A DNA stretch of 64,000 nt. Source: Liolophura sinensis (taxonomy: Eukaryota > Mollusca > Polyplacophora > Chitonida > Chitonidae). Below, one piece after another: positions 34,301-46,932 of the stretch. The stretch spans positions 19,893,853 to 19,957,852 of the forward strand of contig NC_088296.1 in the NCBI RefSeq assembly GCF_032854445.1, written 5' to 3'. The notes under the pieces were generated by a model. The model had not been told where the DNA came from. It ran no database searches and saw only the letters and a program-made list of their open reading frames with translations. The position numbers and the translations under genes were made by a program. Each line of letters begins with the position of its first letter. Positions within the stretch are counted from its first letter, which is position 1.

Positions 34301-35713
34301 CATTTGGTTAAGGTGCCAAACTTTAGCAAATGAGAATGGTTTCAAAGATTCAAAAATTCCTGTCGGTTGTCAAAAACGCTGACGAAAGAAATGGAGTTGT
34401 CACGTATGGTTTAATTCATGCCTTTCCATTCGATACAAGAATATTTAATTCTTTTTTTTCTTTAAACGGTGCATAATTGTAATCGCAAAATTTAAGACTA
34501 AACTGTCGGCAACTTGCAGTGCTCTTAGTTTGGTCAGTAAAGTCTAAAATCATCTGAATGTAGGAAGCAATGCAACGAAGGCTATTACACGTCTACAAAC
34601 AACAGCATATCCTTAAGACGTTGTGGACAAAAACTAACACTGAAAGTAACCAACGGAAACGATGTTTCTGTAGTCAGACCAATTATCATTTAATAACAAT
34701 GCCCCAATAACTTCCTGTAACCAATCCAGTGCCTTTACATGTACATATGTACTTTGTACATGTATTTGCTCTGGCAGTGGAATTATTAGTTGTCTACTGA
34801 GTGAAAATGTGTTCTGTCTAAAAGATATATGGATATTCGGGATAAAGGGTTAGAACGCATTCCTATCTGAAGGTTATGTTTTTGTGACACCGGAAATCCC
34901 CAAACTGACATAACCACGCGAGAGCCTCATTCTGGAGAATGACAGCGGAAATTGCTCCTCATTGGATACTGAGGGGATGGTGATTGAGTATACCATTATG
35001 GAGTTGATCGCTTAGGTGGGAAATGAAAATGGTATTTATAACTGTCCGGTTGTCTGTTAGCATTGTTTCCAGGTTAGAGTTTCCTGTGTGAAAAGAGGAG
35101 ATGTTGTGACGAGCGAGATTGTTCACACGCGAGAGGAAAATAGCCCAGTGTTACCTCTATGATTGATGACATTCGATCACAGTATCTAGGTCAGAGCCTC
35201 AGCTTGATAAACGGTAAACCCTTGGATTCTATCTGCTTCTAATCCTTCTTGTTCTTAGTTTTAGTTGAGCATAATCTAATGTGACAATACATGTTCCGGT
35301 TCCCGTTACCTCACACAGTTACGTTAACATGATCTATCGCTGTATTGTCTGAAGAGCTTTCACTTGTGTTACTTGCAAGTACTCGCGCATGGCGAACATC
35401 AAATGGTGATCTATGATTGCTATGGTGATCTAGTAGAAAATACAGCCATTTCTTGCAACACTTTTTCCTGCATTTATCGCCGCGTCGGAAGCCATGTAAC
35501 AAAACAATTGGACACCACTAAGCAGAAACCAGTTGTCTAGGTTATAGTATCCCGGTCATGTGACCTGTGAAAAAGAATCTTTACCAGGCCGTGTGCCGAA
35601 TTGTTGATCACAACAATTCATTTTGTTTCCCTTTCATTTTCATTTTGTCTGTTGGTTAGATAGGCAAATGTTTGGTCCAAGAAATTTAACATGGCACTTT
35701 CACCTGACGAGGA

Positions 35714-36078
35714 CCGGCCCGGATAGCACAGTTGTTAGAGCGTCCGCTTCGGGACCGGTAGATCCAGGATCAATCCTTGATCGAGTCACACCTAAGACTT
35801 TAAAAGAGGAAGTTGTAACTTCCTCGCTTGGCGTTCAGCATGAAGGGGATAGTGCAACGACTGGTTGACCCGTATCAGTATAATGGCTCGGGCGGGGCGG
35901 CTTACTTGCCTTCGGTAAGTCATCTCAGTGAAGCAACACTAAATAAAAGAGCGGTGGAAATCCGTCCTGCAACAAGGAGGCACATTACACGTACATGCAC
36001 CCTAATGATTCCTTCGTCGTCATATGACTGAAAAATTGTTGAGTACGACGTTAAACCCCAAGCACTCACTCACTCACT
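35714..36078 (+). mobile_element. SINE-2, full length, unique to U2, with target-site duplication
   Basis: Complete element from CCGGCCCGGATAGCACAGTT to GTACGACGTTAAACCCCAAG and a clean (CACT)n tail. The flanks are CACCTGACGA (35701-35710) and CACCTGATGA (36079-36088), a 10-base target-site duplication with one change. U1 (25200) and U4 (52441) have the empty site. This is the best-preserved SINE-2 in the window and can serve as the family reference. Confidence 0.95.
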
Positions 36079-36519
36079 CACCTGATGAGAGGCTCGAGTG
36101 CATAATATCATTGGCGTTTTGCTCATTTGACTTTGTTAAAAGTTTTACAGGTAGTCCCAGTTTGCAAAAGTTTGGTATTAGAAAGCTATTCCAAAGCATG
36201 TTATTCAAATCATGAGTAAAATGTGTATACGGTCATGTGTTGCTGTGACAACATACACTATGCATACGGTTGCCATAGCAATGTACAATGTTGTACAGCA
36301 CTAAACATTAACATAATTAACATTATAAAACATGACAAAACATAATTAACATTATAAAACAGAGAGTAAAACTGGAGTAGTGACGCCAGTTTGATAATCG
36401 ATAAAATATTTCAAAATGGTGAAATATGCTTGGTCTCTCGTCAGTTTACCTCAGTTAAGTATGTACATGTAAATAATTATATACTAGGAAATTACATGAT
36501 GAGTTTCGAATCTGGCTTA

Positions 36520-36866
36520 CCGGCCCCGATAGCACAGTTGTTAGAGCGTCCGCTTCGGGAGCGGTAGAACCATGGTCAATTCTGGGTCGAGTCACGCCTA
36601 GGACTTTAAAAGATGCAGTTTGACGTTCATCATGAAGGGAATAGTGCAACGACTGGTTGACCCCTATCAGTGTAATAGCTCGGGCTGGGCGCCGTACTTG
36701 TCTTCGGTAAGGGGTCTGAGTGAAGCAGCACAGTGGAAAGAGCGGTGGAAATCCGTCATACAACTATTACATGCACCCTGTGGATTCCTTCTTCGTCATA
36801 TGACTGAGAAATTGATAAGCACGACGTTAAACTCCAAGCACTACCTCACTTACTCAAATCTCACTT
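36520..36866 (+). mobile_element. SINE-2, U2 copy of the ancestral insertion
   Basis: Orthologous to 25631, with the same degraded tail (ACGACGTTAAACTCCAAGCA, ACCTCACTTACTC). It lies only about 430 bases after the younger SINE-2, in the same orientation, so two SINE-2 copies of different age sit side by side in U2. Confidence 0.9.
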
Positions 36867-37742
36867 AGGCTGAAATAGGTTACGAAGGACTACAGTGATG
36901 TCACTTGTAGGTGCACATTTTAATTAGACGTTTAGAACCGAAGCCAGTAAGAGTTGAACTTGAACTCACAGTGACGTCATTGGTGAGAAACTGCTCTTTC
37001 ATCGCGTCGTGATACTTTTTATTAGGTTTGGATGAGTTCCTTCAGACTTTATTACAGAGTTATTGTTTGTGTATATATCTTATCTTATCGGATTTAAAGC
37101 GTGCTTTCGATTTCAAGCTTGTGGCCTCATGATATTTGGTTCTGTTATTTGCGCCAGTAGTCCGTTATCTACAAGGTAAACGACCAGAGATGGCTGTAAA
37201 AACGTGTTTAGAATGTTGACTTTATGTGGATAGTGGGCTTTATTGAGTATGAACGACCTGATTAAACAACGTCTACTTCATTAACGGTGAGTTTAGTTCC
37301 TCAACAAAGGAATAAGCGGAATATAATCAACACCCAGTATATTTTGTTGACTGAGTTCCGTCTTATGTGTTATGCTAGACGTGATTGCGGAGTATTATGA
37401 AAAGTACTACAAGTAACGGTCATTATTAACGATTCTGTTACCTTGGCGACCTTACGCACGTACATTTAGCTTTTGACGGTTATTTGTAATGGAATTTAAG
37501 CTAGGAAGTTTTCCATATTACAACTTTAAATTGCATGTATAGTGGGTATTTTTTTTTTAAATTTTGAACACATTCCTTTATAATTTAGAAGATTTCAACA
37601 TGAATACATGGCAGCGACGAGAGTGTGACACATAGTCTTATGGCTTAGCAATCCAGTTAACTTTCTATGAATCAGACAGGGTGTTTTTTGTTTTGTTTTT
37701 TGACATGGTTGTAAATGTGCGCCTTATTGTACGGATACGTTG

Positions 37743-38855
37743 ATCCAAAGCAATACCTTACCGATTCAATGGAGGTAGAATTTTCTCATATAAATGTACC
37801 TCCATGCCTGTACAGTTAACGGCAGTCTCGATAAGCCAAGTTTACGCAATATTAATCCAGAGCCTTACCTTACATATTCCAAGGACGTAGAATTATCTGA
37901 TATAAATGTACCTCCATGCCTGTGCAGTTAACGTCAGTCTCAACAAGCCCAGTTTACTACATATTGATCCAAAGCAATACCTTATCTATTCCAAGGACGT
38001 AGAATTATCTCATATGAATGTACCTCCATGCCTGTATAGTTAACGGCAGTGTCTATAAGACTAGTTTACTTAATATTAATCCAGAGCATTACCTTACATA
38101 TTTCAAGGACGTAGAATTATCTGATATGAATGTACCTCCATGTCTGTGCAGTTAACGGCAGTGTCGATAAGCCCAGTTTACTCAATATTGATCCAAAGCA
38201 ATATCTTATCTATTCCAAGGACGTAGAATTATCTGATATGAATGTACCTCCATGCCTGTACAGTTAACGGCAGTGTCGATAAACCCAGTTTACTCAATAT
38301 TCATCCAGAGCATTACCTTATCTATTCCAAGGACGTAGAATTATCTCATATGAATGTACCTCCATGCCTGTACAGTTAACGGCAGTGTCGATAAGCCCAG
38401 TTTACTCAATATTAATCCAGAGCATAACCTTACATATTCCAAGGACGTAGAATTATATGATATGAATGTACCTCCATGCCTGTGCAGTTAACGGCGGTGT
38501 CGATAAGCCCAGTTTACTCAATATTGATCCAAAGCATTACCTTATCTATTCCAAGGACGTAGAATTATCTCATATGAATGTACCTCCATGCCTGTACAAT
38601 TAACGACAGTGTCGATAAGCCCAGTTTACTCAATATTAATCCAGAGCATTACCTTACATATTCCAAGGGCGTAGAATTATCTGATATGAATGTATCTCCA
38701 TGCCTGTGCAGTTAACGCCAGTGTCGATAAGCCCAGTTTACTCCATATTCATCCAAAGCAATACCTTACCTATTCCAAGGACGTAGAATTATCTCATATA
38801 TAAATGTACCTCCATACCTGTACAGTTAACGGCAGTCTCGATAAGCCCAATTTTA
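37743..38855 (+). repeat. 112-bp satellite array 3 (about 9.9 units, dimeric pattern)
   Basis: Monomers start at 37743, 37855, 37967, 38079, 38191, 38303, 38415, 38527, 38639 and 38751, always 112 apart. Two types largely alternate: AATCCAGAGC with TTACATATT and CTGTGCAG, against GATCCAAAGC with TTATCTATT and CTGTACAG. The first unit has a perfect 9-base stem (37769-37777 with 37797-37805). The last has the terminal variant GCCCAATTTTACC. This is the largest array. Confidence 0.96.
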
Positions 38856-40965
38856 CCACATATTTAGTGTGTTTACTTGAAATGGTTTAATTGTTACTGA
38901 TACTTGTGCACCTATACTTAAACACAATGTAAATGTTTACTGAAATCGGTCCTGGTCAGCTGCAACTTATTCAGTAAATGTTTAGCAAAAAATTTTGACA
39001 GGATGGAATCATTTATAGACACTGTAGTAACCATAAATGACCTTTGACGCACATTTTAGGCCATGCAGAGGTCACATTTAACTTGCTATCCACGTATCTT
39101 TCAATCCACGTGCACTTTTTAATATGCAAAGACACGTCATACATGGATTCATTGAGTTCCCTGTACCTGACCAGACTAAAACCAGTGAAAATAAGCTTTC
39201 GTTCAATTTCTCAGGATTATCACTTCTTATTCGGCTGATTAGCCCTTGTGAACACAAAATATCATCGAAATTGTATAATGGCCATTTATATACGCAATCT
39301 TTGTAGTTTGGGGATTGTGAAGAGCTCTATAGACTAGGTGATTTTTGGCTAGTGCATCTTCATGCTTTAAAAACTCAGAAAATTAACATCGCCCTGACGA
39401 ACCCGAAGAACATGCTCTCGTGTCTAAAAATTATCGGACAATAATGTTATGGTGGCTGTTTTTCGTGTAACATCAGGACTGTGATTTGCAAGGCATGATT
39501 GCATGGTGGCGCCACAGGAAATGATGCTCTAGCACAGAGCGTTCTCTTTACTTAATATGTTGTTTAAGAGAAACTGTTGTAGCTGTTTTTATTACCGTCT
39601 AAAATTCGGACTGTTTTGTCGTCGTCGCTCACTGATATGCACCATTGATCTGTTGAACTGATTACGTGTGTTGTAATTCTATATCGCCATTGGTGCCTTG
39701 TGTTCTCATTATCAGGGAAAATTTCACTAAGGTTCTTTTTTCCGTTCATGACATCACACAACAAATCGTAGGCACAGTCTGAAAAGAGATATACCGTTTT
39801 TTATAACCATAAAATGGCGCCGGATGGAAGGAGTACAGTAAAGAAAACCATTTAGCGTTGTCTGACGAATAAGGCACAAAAACATCTCAGTGAAGAGAAA
39901 AGTCATCACACAGGTCCTTCTAAATATGCAAATTTTCTTGAAGTATCTTGACACATTTTTGCCTTTGCGTTGAAACGAAAGGCCTGTGATTCACAAAAGT
40001 ACATAAAGCCGCAATCATAAACAGTTCAAATATTATTAGGGTGTCCGCATGATGTATTTGGCTTTACGTTTATTTCCTAATAGCCTAAGATCGTTATTGA
40101 GGAATTTTGTTTTTGTATCCTTTGGAAATATTCCACCAAAGACAAAAATGAAAACAAAATATGGAAAACCTCAGTAAATTAAAATAAAATAAACACTCTT
40201 TTAATTATCCTGTTGTTAACCATTACTTCAGCATTACACAAGCGGGTAATGTGAGATGCCTGGAATCTAACACAGGATATAAAGGAAACGCGAGCTTCTA
40301 ACCAATTAACTGGTGAACAACTGATGGCCACTGAGGAAAGGAAAAATCAATTCTGTGGGATATTGAGGAAAAATTCAATGACCTGAAGGTATCGATGACA
40401 GTGACGCCTGGAAAACAGAAAGCTGTGCCTTATCTCAACACCCAATTACTCCGCTGGATGCCAGTGGGGAGATGGACTGGACAAGGACAGGTTTTGCAGG
40501 ACCTTTACTGCCTCTAACAGTGCATGAGTGTTAGTAACATGATTATGAGCATTGAGAAGACAGAGAAATGTGTAGTGATTTCTCTGATGGTATTGCCAAT
40601 GGGATCAGCAGTACTCGTGTTTTAGGTATTTTAAATTCAGACCGAAGTGGAAAAACTCTTGTGATAGATGTTTTTAGATAAACTCCTTAGAAAAGCTTCG
40701 AAATTGTTAAGTGGGGGAAGCTTTCTGAGTACAAGAGCAGCTGCAGTACCTTTAATTCGGCTGTTGATCGGGAAGGCAGTTCCCGCTGTCTTTGGGGGTT
40801 TTTTTCGTCGCTTGGATTTTCAATTACGTGCCGTTTTCTACACTCTTAAAAACCACTCGTTCTAATGGACAGAAAAACAGTCAATGACCAGAAGAAACTG
40901 AAACCTTGTATTTACGAACACACAAAAGCTTAGATAAAGGCTTTGTTGATGAATGTGTAAACTTG
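38856..40965 (+). repeat. Tandem unit U3, block A-left only
   Basis: A-left copy following array 3. It ends abruptly at about 40965 (motif GTGTAAACTTGTA) and passes straight into block B of U4 (TTAGAGATGTACTC) without A-right. Its 3' part (40620-40900) is somewhat closer to the old U0 in places, for example the CTTAAAAAC segment near 40850, so mosaic origin is likely. Coding features: none beyond short recurrent frames. Confidence 0.85.
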
Positions 40966-42492
40966 TATTAGAGATGTACTCAAGAAATCTGAAATGATTC
41001 ATATGTAGTACATTTTCAGCTATTCTTCATTGCGGAAGTGGGGTGGGGACATCGGTTAAAACAAAATATATTGATTAATCGCAAGAATTTCGTTGACATT
41101 GAGACCAAGGCAGCAGTGTCTGTCACCAACGTGTTTGATTGGTATTGACATGGATTACTATGACGAGTTTCTAAGCGCTCTCAACCTGCTCAGTAGAAGT
41201 ACACTGGGAAAATATACTTTTGCCATTCTATTCTCGTTTGAATGAACTATGTCTTGTAAAACAGCCAATTTCATATAGAAACCACCTCAGGTATCTTGGC
41301 AGATTCATGCAAGAGATGTAGTTTGTAGTTTATGCTCTGACGATTATATGAACGGTAAACTGATCATTTTTTTTGTTCTATTTCTCCAACAAACGCATCA
41401 ACTCAGATAAATAAATTGATTCATAGCTGGATGTGTGGCTACAGTGATTACATACAGAAAGAATAGAGTCTACAAAATAGTTCAAACAAAAGTGGGAATC
41501 GTCATCTACAGAAGAACCAGATAGTTGGAGAAAAAGCCTGTCATATTTTCTGCAATTCCAGAAATTACGCATTCATAAAGGGGCATAGCTTTTATGGCCC
41601 AATGGATCAATTGAAATAACCGTAACGTGTTAAAAACACATTAAGCGAGGTTTTTTTAGTTGGAATTAGTTGTAAAGTACATGAGTGGGTTCGGAAATTA
41701 AACCAAAAAAAGAGTTAGTTTGTAGAGCATTTTCTTCCAAACAACGCAGCTCTCAAAAGCTGGGGCTTTTTTCACAAAGCAATTTTGGGTTTTAAATTAA
41801 TATTGTAAACGAAATGAATAAAGCACTTAGCAATATGCCTCAGATGTATGAACTTTTGACCGTTTATTGAATGATGTAGTAGCACAATTTCAGCGAATGA
41901 TTTATTTTATGAAGAAGATAGTTTAGTTTTGACCTTTATCCAAAAACGGATTGGTGAAATGAAATTGACCTTGGCCATTGCATTTATAGATCACCCCTAC
42001 CTACCCACCTCTCCTCGTCTCGTCGTCATTGTGATAATTAATCAGCATTCAGATATTCACCGAGTCTTTCACAAATATGAAATGAAAAGCTGTGCGGGAA
42101 TGTTAGTCAGTATCTTGTCGATTGCCGGTGCTTTTTGAGAGCAATGAAGTTAAACGACCTATATCGTATAAGTAAAAAAAACTTAGAACACGGTATGAAA
42201 TCTATATGAAATAAAGAATGAACAACCAAATACTTGCATCGGGAACAGTGTGTAGATATGTCAATACATGCAGGTCGAGTACAAAGCTACTCCAGTAGTG
42301 TTTCTGCATTGCCTCGCTTGTCTACCTAAATTCACTTAGAGACTAGTGGATTTTTTTCAGACAGACTAATCCTCATTCGTTCCTGATTGGACCCTCAACT
42401 TGATTTGACCACTCCTTAGTTGGTTGGCCTCATTGTTATGACCGGAGCTGGCCGCGGGGCCTCAGTGTCCTCCGTCAGGTCCGATACTCCAA

Positions 42493-42909
42493 TCAACGCA
42501 GGCCTCTGTCAGAAAAGTGGTCACAGGGCAACCCTTCAGCCCCGCAAACAATCGTTAATAAAGCTGGAGTGCTCTTTTCAAGGGTCAATTGACAGCCGAT
42601 GGCTAGTGCAACTGCGCCTTTCAGAAGCCCGGATCTTTGAGAAGTTATCAGTTGTAGGGAGCGGAAAAAACCCGACCTTATAATAAGATCAATAAACTGT
42701 GAAGGTGGGGGGTGGGGAGGGGGGGGGGGGGGGGTAACTGACGGCTTAGATGAGCCTAGCGCCATGTCACGTGATCCAGTACAAACGTCAATCAGAGGAC
42801 AGATGGCGAGGACAAGTATTCGAAATCGGGAAATGATTCGACTTGTGGGTGAGTTTGCAACCCAAAACTGTTCAAGGACCTTTCGTATCTTCTCCAAGGG
42901 GTGATACAA
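42493..42909 (-). other. 138-codon minus-strand ORF spanning the G-rich tract
   Basis: An open frame with a long proline-rich run (about residues 60-70) created by the G-rich microsatellite. The part before the run corresponds to 15097-15300, the part after it to 14901-15182. In U1 the two lie in different registers. The segment TLEKSTPALLTIVCGAEG follows the run. A low-complexity bridge of variable length makes a real protein unlikely. Confidence 0.15.
42704..42734 (+). repeat. Expanded G-rich tract of block B, quadruplex-prone
   Basis: Runs of G (4 or more each) separated by single T or A, ending in about 15 consecutive G. The pattern fits an intramolecular G-quadruplex. Same site as 15112-15125 and 10713-10717. 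Confidence 0.85.
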
Positions 42910-43871
42910 TCGCTCGGCTGTGATTCAGTGAGGTCACAAGCAGAATGGCATTTCTTTGCCAGTGGATGTAGTACCTCAGATCCATAGAATACATGTATCA
43001 AATGCATGTAATAATTAGCCTGAGGAGTCCGAATAAGGCATTGAGACACCATCAGGAGTAGATATTTTTTGGAAGGTTTTATTTTGCCCCTGGTTCAGCT
43101 TTGGCCGACAGAAACTCATCTGGTAAAGTATTTCCTTACATCCGTAAGCCAGATACCGATTGAACTAACATTTTAAAATTCCTCCATCTTGTTTATCTCC
43201 AATTATTGATTTACTTCCCACAACCTGTTGAAAAAAACATTGCCTGACAATATTTTACCGACCTATGTCTTAGTCTCTTATGGTTAGAATTCATATCTGG
43301 TTTAACAGTGTTATATTTGCAAATTCAGTGGAATATTTTTCATACATCCATTGGTGGATTTCCCATAACAAAAAACAGCGTGGTTGGCGAAAATTCTCTT
43401 TGACTGATATTTTGTTCAAGCCAAATTCCATGTCATTTCACTGTTGAAATTCTGTGTAAAAGTTTCGACACTGATGTAGAACCTTTATAGATTGTAAGTA
43501 ATTGTGTACCTAATTCAGAAAACGTGCTACTAATTTCGCAGAAGTGATCAAATGATGCACAGAATTACATACGTATAGGTAAACAGTTACGTCCGTCTTT
43601 CAAATTTACTAATCGTCTTGTTTCCTAAAGTATAGGCCGGAGAGTTCTCTTAACTTTATAAGAGAATTTAGCAATTCCTGACGGAGATGGTCGTTCTTAG
43701 CGGTTTTTTTTTAAACATTGCACATCGGAAAAGTAGTCGACTATATCCTATACATTGTCATATTGGCCAACATGTTCATATGTCCAAAAATTTGCGCAAA
43801 ATGTAGGCCAGATCGAAATGTTCTGAGTGACAAATGGTTGTAAACATGAGTCTTATTGTACGTATACATTA

Positions 43872-44090
43872 ATCCAAAGCAATACCTTACCTGTTCCATA
43901 GAGGTATAATTATCTAATATAAATGTACCTCCATACCTGTACAGTTAACGGCAGTGTCGATAAGCCCAGTTTACTCAATATTGATCCAAAGCAATACCTT
44001 GCCTATTCCAAGGACGTAGAATTATCTCATATATAAATGTACCTCCATGCCTGTACAGTTAACGGCAGTCTCGAAAAAGCCGAATTTTAC
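43872..44090 (+). repeat. 112-bp satellite array 4 (about 1.9 units)
   Basis: Monomers start at 43872 and 43984, again 112 apart. Only a first-type and a last-type monomer are left, the minimal form. The first has the stem with one mismatch (ATAGAGGTA with TACCTCCAT). Confidence 0.93.
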
Positions 44091-46194
44091 CACATATTTA
44101 GTGTGTTTACTTAAAATGGTTTAATTGTTACTGATACTTGTGCACCTATACTTAAACATAAAGTAAACGTTTACTGAAATCGGTGCTGGCCAGCTGCAAC
44201 TTATTCAGTAAATGTTTAGCACAAAATTTTGACAGGATGGAATCATTTAAAGACACTATATTAACCATAAATGTCCTTTGACGCACATTTTAGGCCATGC
44301 AGAAATCACAATAAACTTGCCATCCACGTATCTTTAAATCTACGCGCACTTTTAAATATGCAAAGACACGTCATACATGGATTCCTTGAGTTCCCTGTTC
44401 CTGATCAGACTGAAACCAGTGCAAAAAAATCTTTCATTCAATTTCTCAGGATTATCACTTCTTATTCGGTTGATTAGCTCTTGTGAACACAAAGTATCAT
44501 CGAAATTGTATAATGGCCATTTATATACCCAATCCCTGTAGTTTGGGGATTGTGAAGAGCTCTAGAGCCTAGGTAATTTTTGGTTAGTGCATCTTTATGC
44601 TTTAAAAACTCAGTTCTTTTTCAGAAAATTAACATGGCCCAGACGAACCCAAAGAACATGCTCTCGTGTCTGAAAAATATCGGACAATAATGTTATCGTG
44701 GCTGTTTTTCGTGTAACATCAGGACTGTGATTTGCAAGACAAGATATCATGGTGGCGCCACAGGAAGGGATGCTCTAGCACAAAGCGTTCTCTTTACTGA
44801 CAATGTTGTTTAAGAGAAAAGGTTGTAGCTGTTTTTATTACCGTTTAAAATTCGGACTATTATGTCATCGTCGCTCACTTATATGCGCCATTGATCAGTT
44901 GAACTGATTACGTGTGGCGAAATTCTATATCGCCATTGGTGCCTTTTGTTCTCATTATCAGGGAAAATTACACTACGGTATTTTTTTCCGTTCATTACAT
45001 CACACAACAAATCGCAGGCACAGTCTGAAAAGAGATATGCCGTTTCTTATAGCCATAAAATGGCTCCGGGTGGAAAAAGTAAAGTAAAGAAAACCATTTA
45101 GTGTTGTCTGACGAATGGGGCACAAAAACATCTCAGTGAAGAGAAAAGTCATCACACAGGTCCTCCTAAATATGCAAATTTTCTTGAAGTATCTTGACAC
45201 ATTTTTGCCCTTGCGTTAAAACGAAAGGCTTAGGATTCACAAAAGTACATGTAGCCGCAATCATAAACAGTTCAAATATTATTAGGGTGTCCGCATGATG
45301 TATTTGGTTTTACGATTATTCCCTAATCGCCTAAGATCGATATTGAGGAAATTTTGTTTTTGTATCCTTTGGAAGTGTTCCACCAAAGGCAAGAATGAAA
45401 ACAAAATATGGAAAACCTCAATGAATTAAAAATAAAATGAACACTTTTTTAATTATCCGGTTGTTAACCATTACTTCAGCATTACACAAGCGGGTAATGT
45501 GAGATGCCTGGAATCTGACACAGGATATAAAGGAAACGCGAGCTTCTAACCAATTAACTGGAGAACAACTGAGGGCCACTGAGGAAAGGAAAATCAATTC
45601 TGTTGGACATTGAGGAAAAAGTCAATGACCTGAAGGTATCGATGACAGTGACGCCTGGAAAACAGAAAGCTGTGCCTTATCTCAGCACCCAATTACTCCG
45701 CTGGATGCCAGTGGGGAAATGGACTGGACAAGGACAGGTTTGCAGGACCTTTACTGCTCTCTAACAGCGCATGCGTGTTAGTCACATTATTATGAGCATT
45801 GAGAAGAGAGATAAATGCGCACTGATTTATCTGATGCTATTGCCAATGGGATCAGCAGTACTCGTGTTTTAGGTATTTGAAATTCAGTTCGAAGTTCAAA
45901 AACTCTATTGATAGATGTTCGTAGATAAACTTATTCGAAAAGCTTCGAAATTTTTAAGTTGGGGAAGCTTTCTGAGACATGAGCAATTACACTACCCGTA
46001 ATTCGGCTATCGATCCAGAACGATGTTATGGCTGTTTTGGGTTCAGTTTTCGTGTTCTAGGGCTAGGTTTTCATTTACGTACCCTTTTCTACACTTTTAT
46101 AAAACACTCGTTCTAATGGACGGAAAAACAGTCAATGACCAGATGAAACTGAACACAAAAGCTGAGATAAAGTTTTGGTTTTATTGAATGAGTA
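44091..46194 (+). repeat. Tandem unit U4, block A-left
   Basis: Close match to 16581-18659 and 27326-29344. It contains the MAP small ORF start at 45060 with an early stop. A minus frame of 66 codons (45000-45200) recurs in all copies but is the shadow of the repeat. No gene is recognised. Confidence 0.87.
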
Positions 46195-46636
46195 AACGAG
46201 TATATGAATAAATGGATGAATGAACGAGTCGTTTAACGATCACCAGAACGAATGAAAGAGCGGATTATCCACGCAACATTTCTGTAAAATCAACTTGTAC
46301 TGATTAAATAGGTAGTTGGATTTATGACTCTTAAATTGTTAATAATGTACTAATGTTGGGAAATCTTGAATGTCAGAAGTGAACATGTTGAGACACCCGT
46401 AGACTGGACTATTCAGAAAAGATAACTAAAAAAGAGAACGGGCTGTTATATTCCAGTCTTCTCCCAGAGAACAAAAAAGTTGTCTTTGTATAACATTATG
46501 ACGTATTGTAAGGAAACCACCAAATCTTTCGAAAAACCAGGTATAATCCTGCATACAACAGTTTTTTTTTTTAATCATAACATGAATTGAGAACACATTT
46601 TACGTCACAAGCATACAATTTGTTCCCAGTCTCCCT

Positions 46637-46932
46637 GTAGGTATGCATGTATGTATGTATGCTTGGGGTTTAACGTTGTACTTAAGAATTTTTCAGTCAT
46701 ATGGCGACATTGGGTACGTGTACATATATTGTGCCCATGCCGCCACAAAAGTGTCATACCGAAGACACAAGACTTGGCCCCACAACTAGTCACATTTTAC
46801 TGGAACATTCAGTGCTGAGCCCCAAGTGAGGCAGCGGCAAGCACCATTCTTAATGCCTTTGGTATAACCCGACAATGGTTTGATCACGGATCTCCTGGAT
46901 TCTAGGCACTCTAACCATTACACCACCGACTC
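46637..46932 (-). mobile_element. SINE-3, U4 copy
   Basis: Equivalent to 19102 and 29789, same orientation and same flanks (TTGTTCCCAGTCTCCCTGTA before it on the plus strand). The head on the plus strand reads TCTAACCATTACACCACCGA. Confidence 0.8.

Larger units (their letters stand above)
29345..37742 (+). repeat. Tandem unit U2, block A-right
   Basis: Collinear with A-right of U1. It has an extra segment at about 31143-31530 and another at about 34695-35035 that U1 lacks, and misses the U1 stretch 23370-24215. An additional SINE-2 (35714-36078) is unique to this unit. The end keeps the motif AATCAGACAGGGTGTTTTTT and a B-like joint (GTAAATGTGCGCCTTATTGT) that U1 has lost. No gene is recognised. 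Confidence 0.88.
40966..43871 (+). repeat. Tandem unit U4, block B
   Basis: Matches 13385-16254 with small indels. It contains the worn SINE-1 (42085-42230), the conserved core (about 42540-42630) and an expanded G-rich tract (42704-42734). It joins satellite array 4 through GTAAACATGAGTCTTATTGT. The part equal to 13200-13385 (candidate SINE-4) is absent, because the junction with U3 lies inside. Confidence 0.87.
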
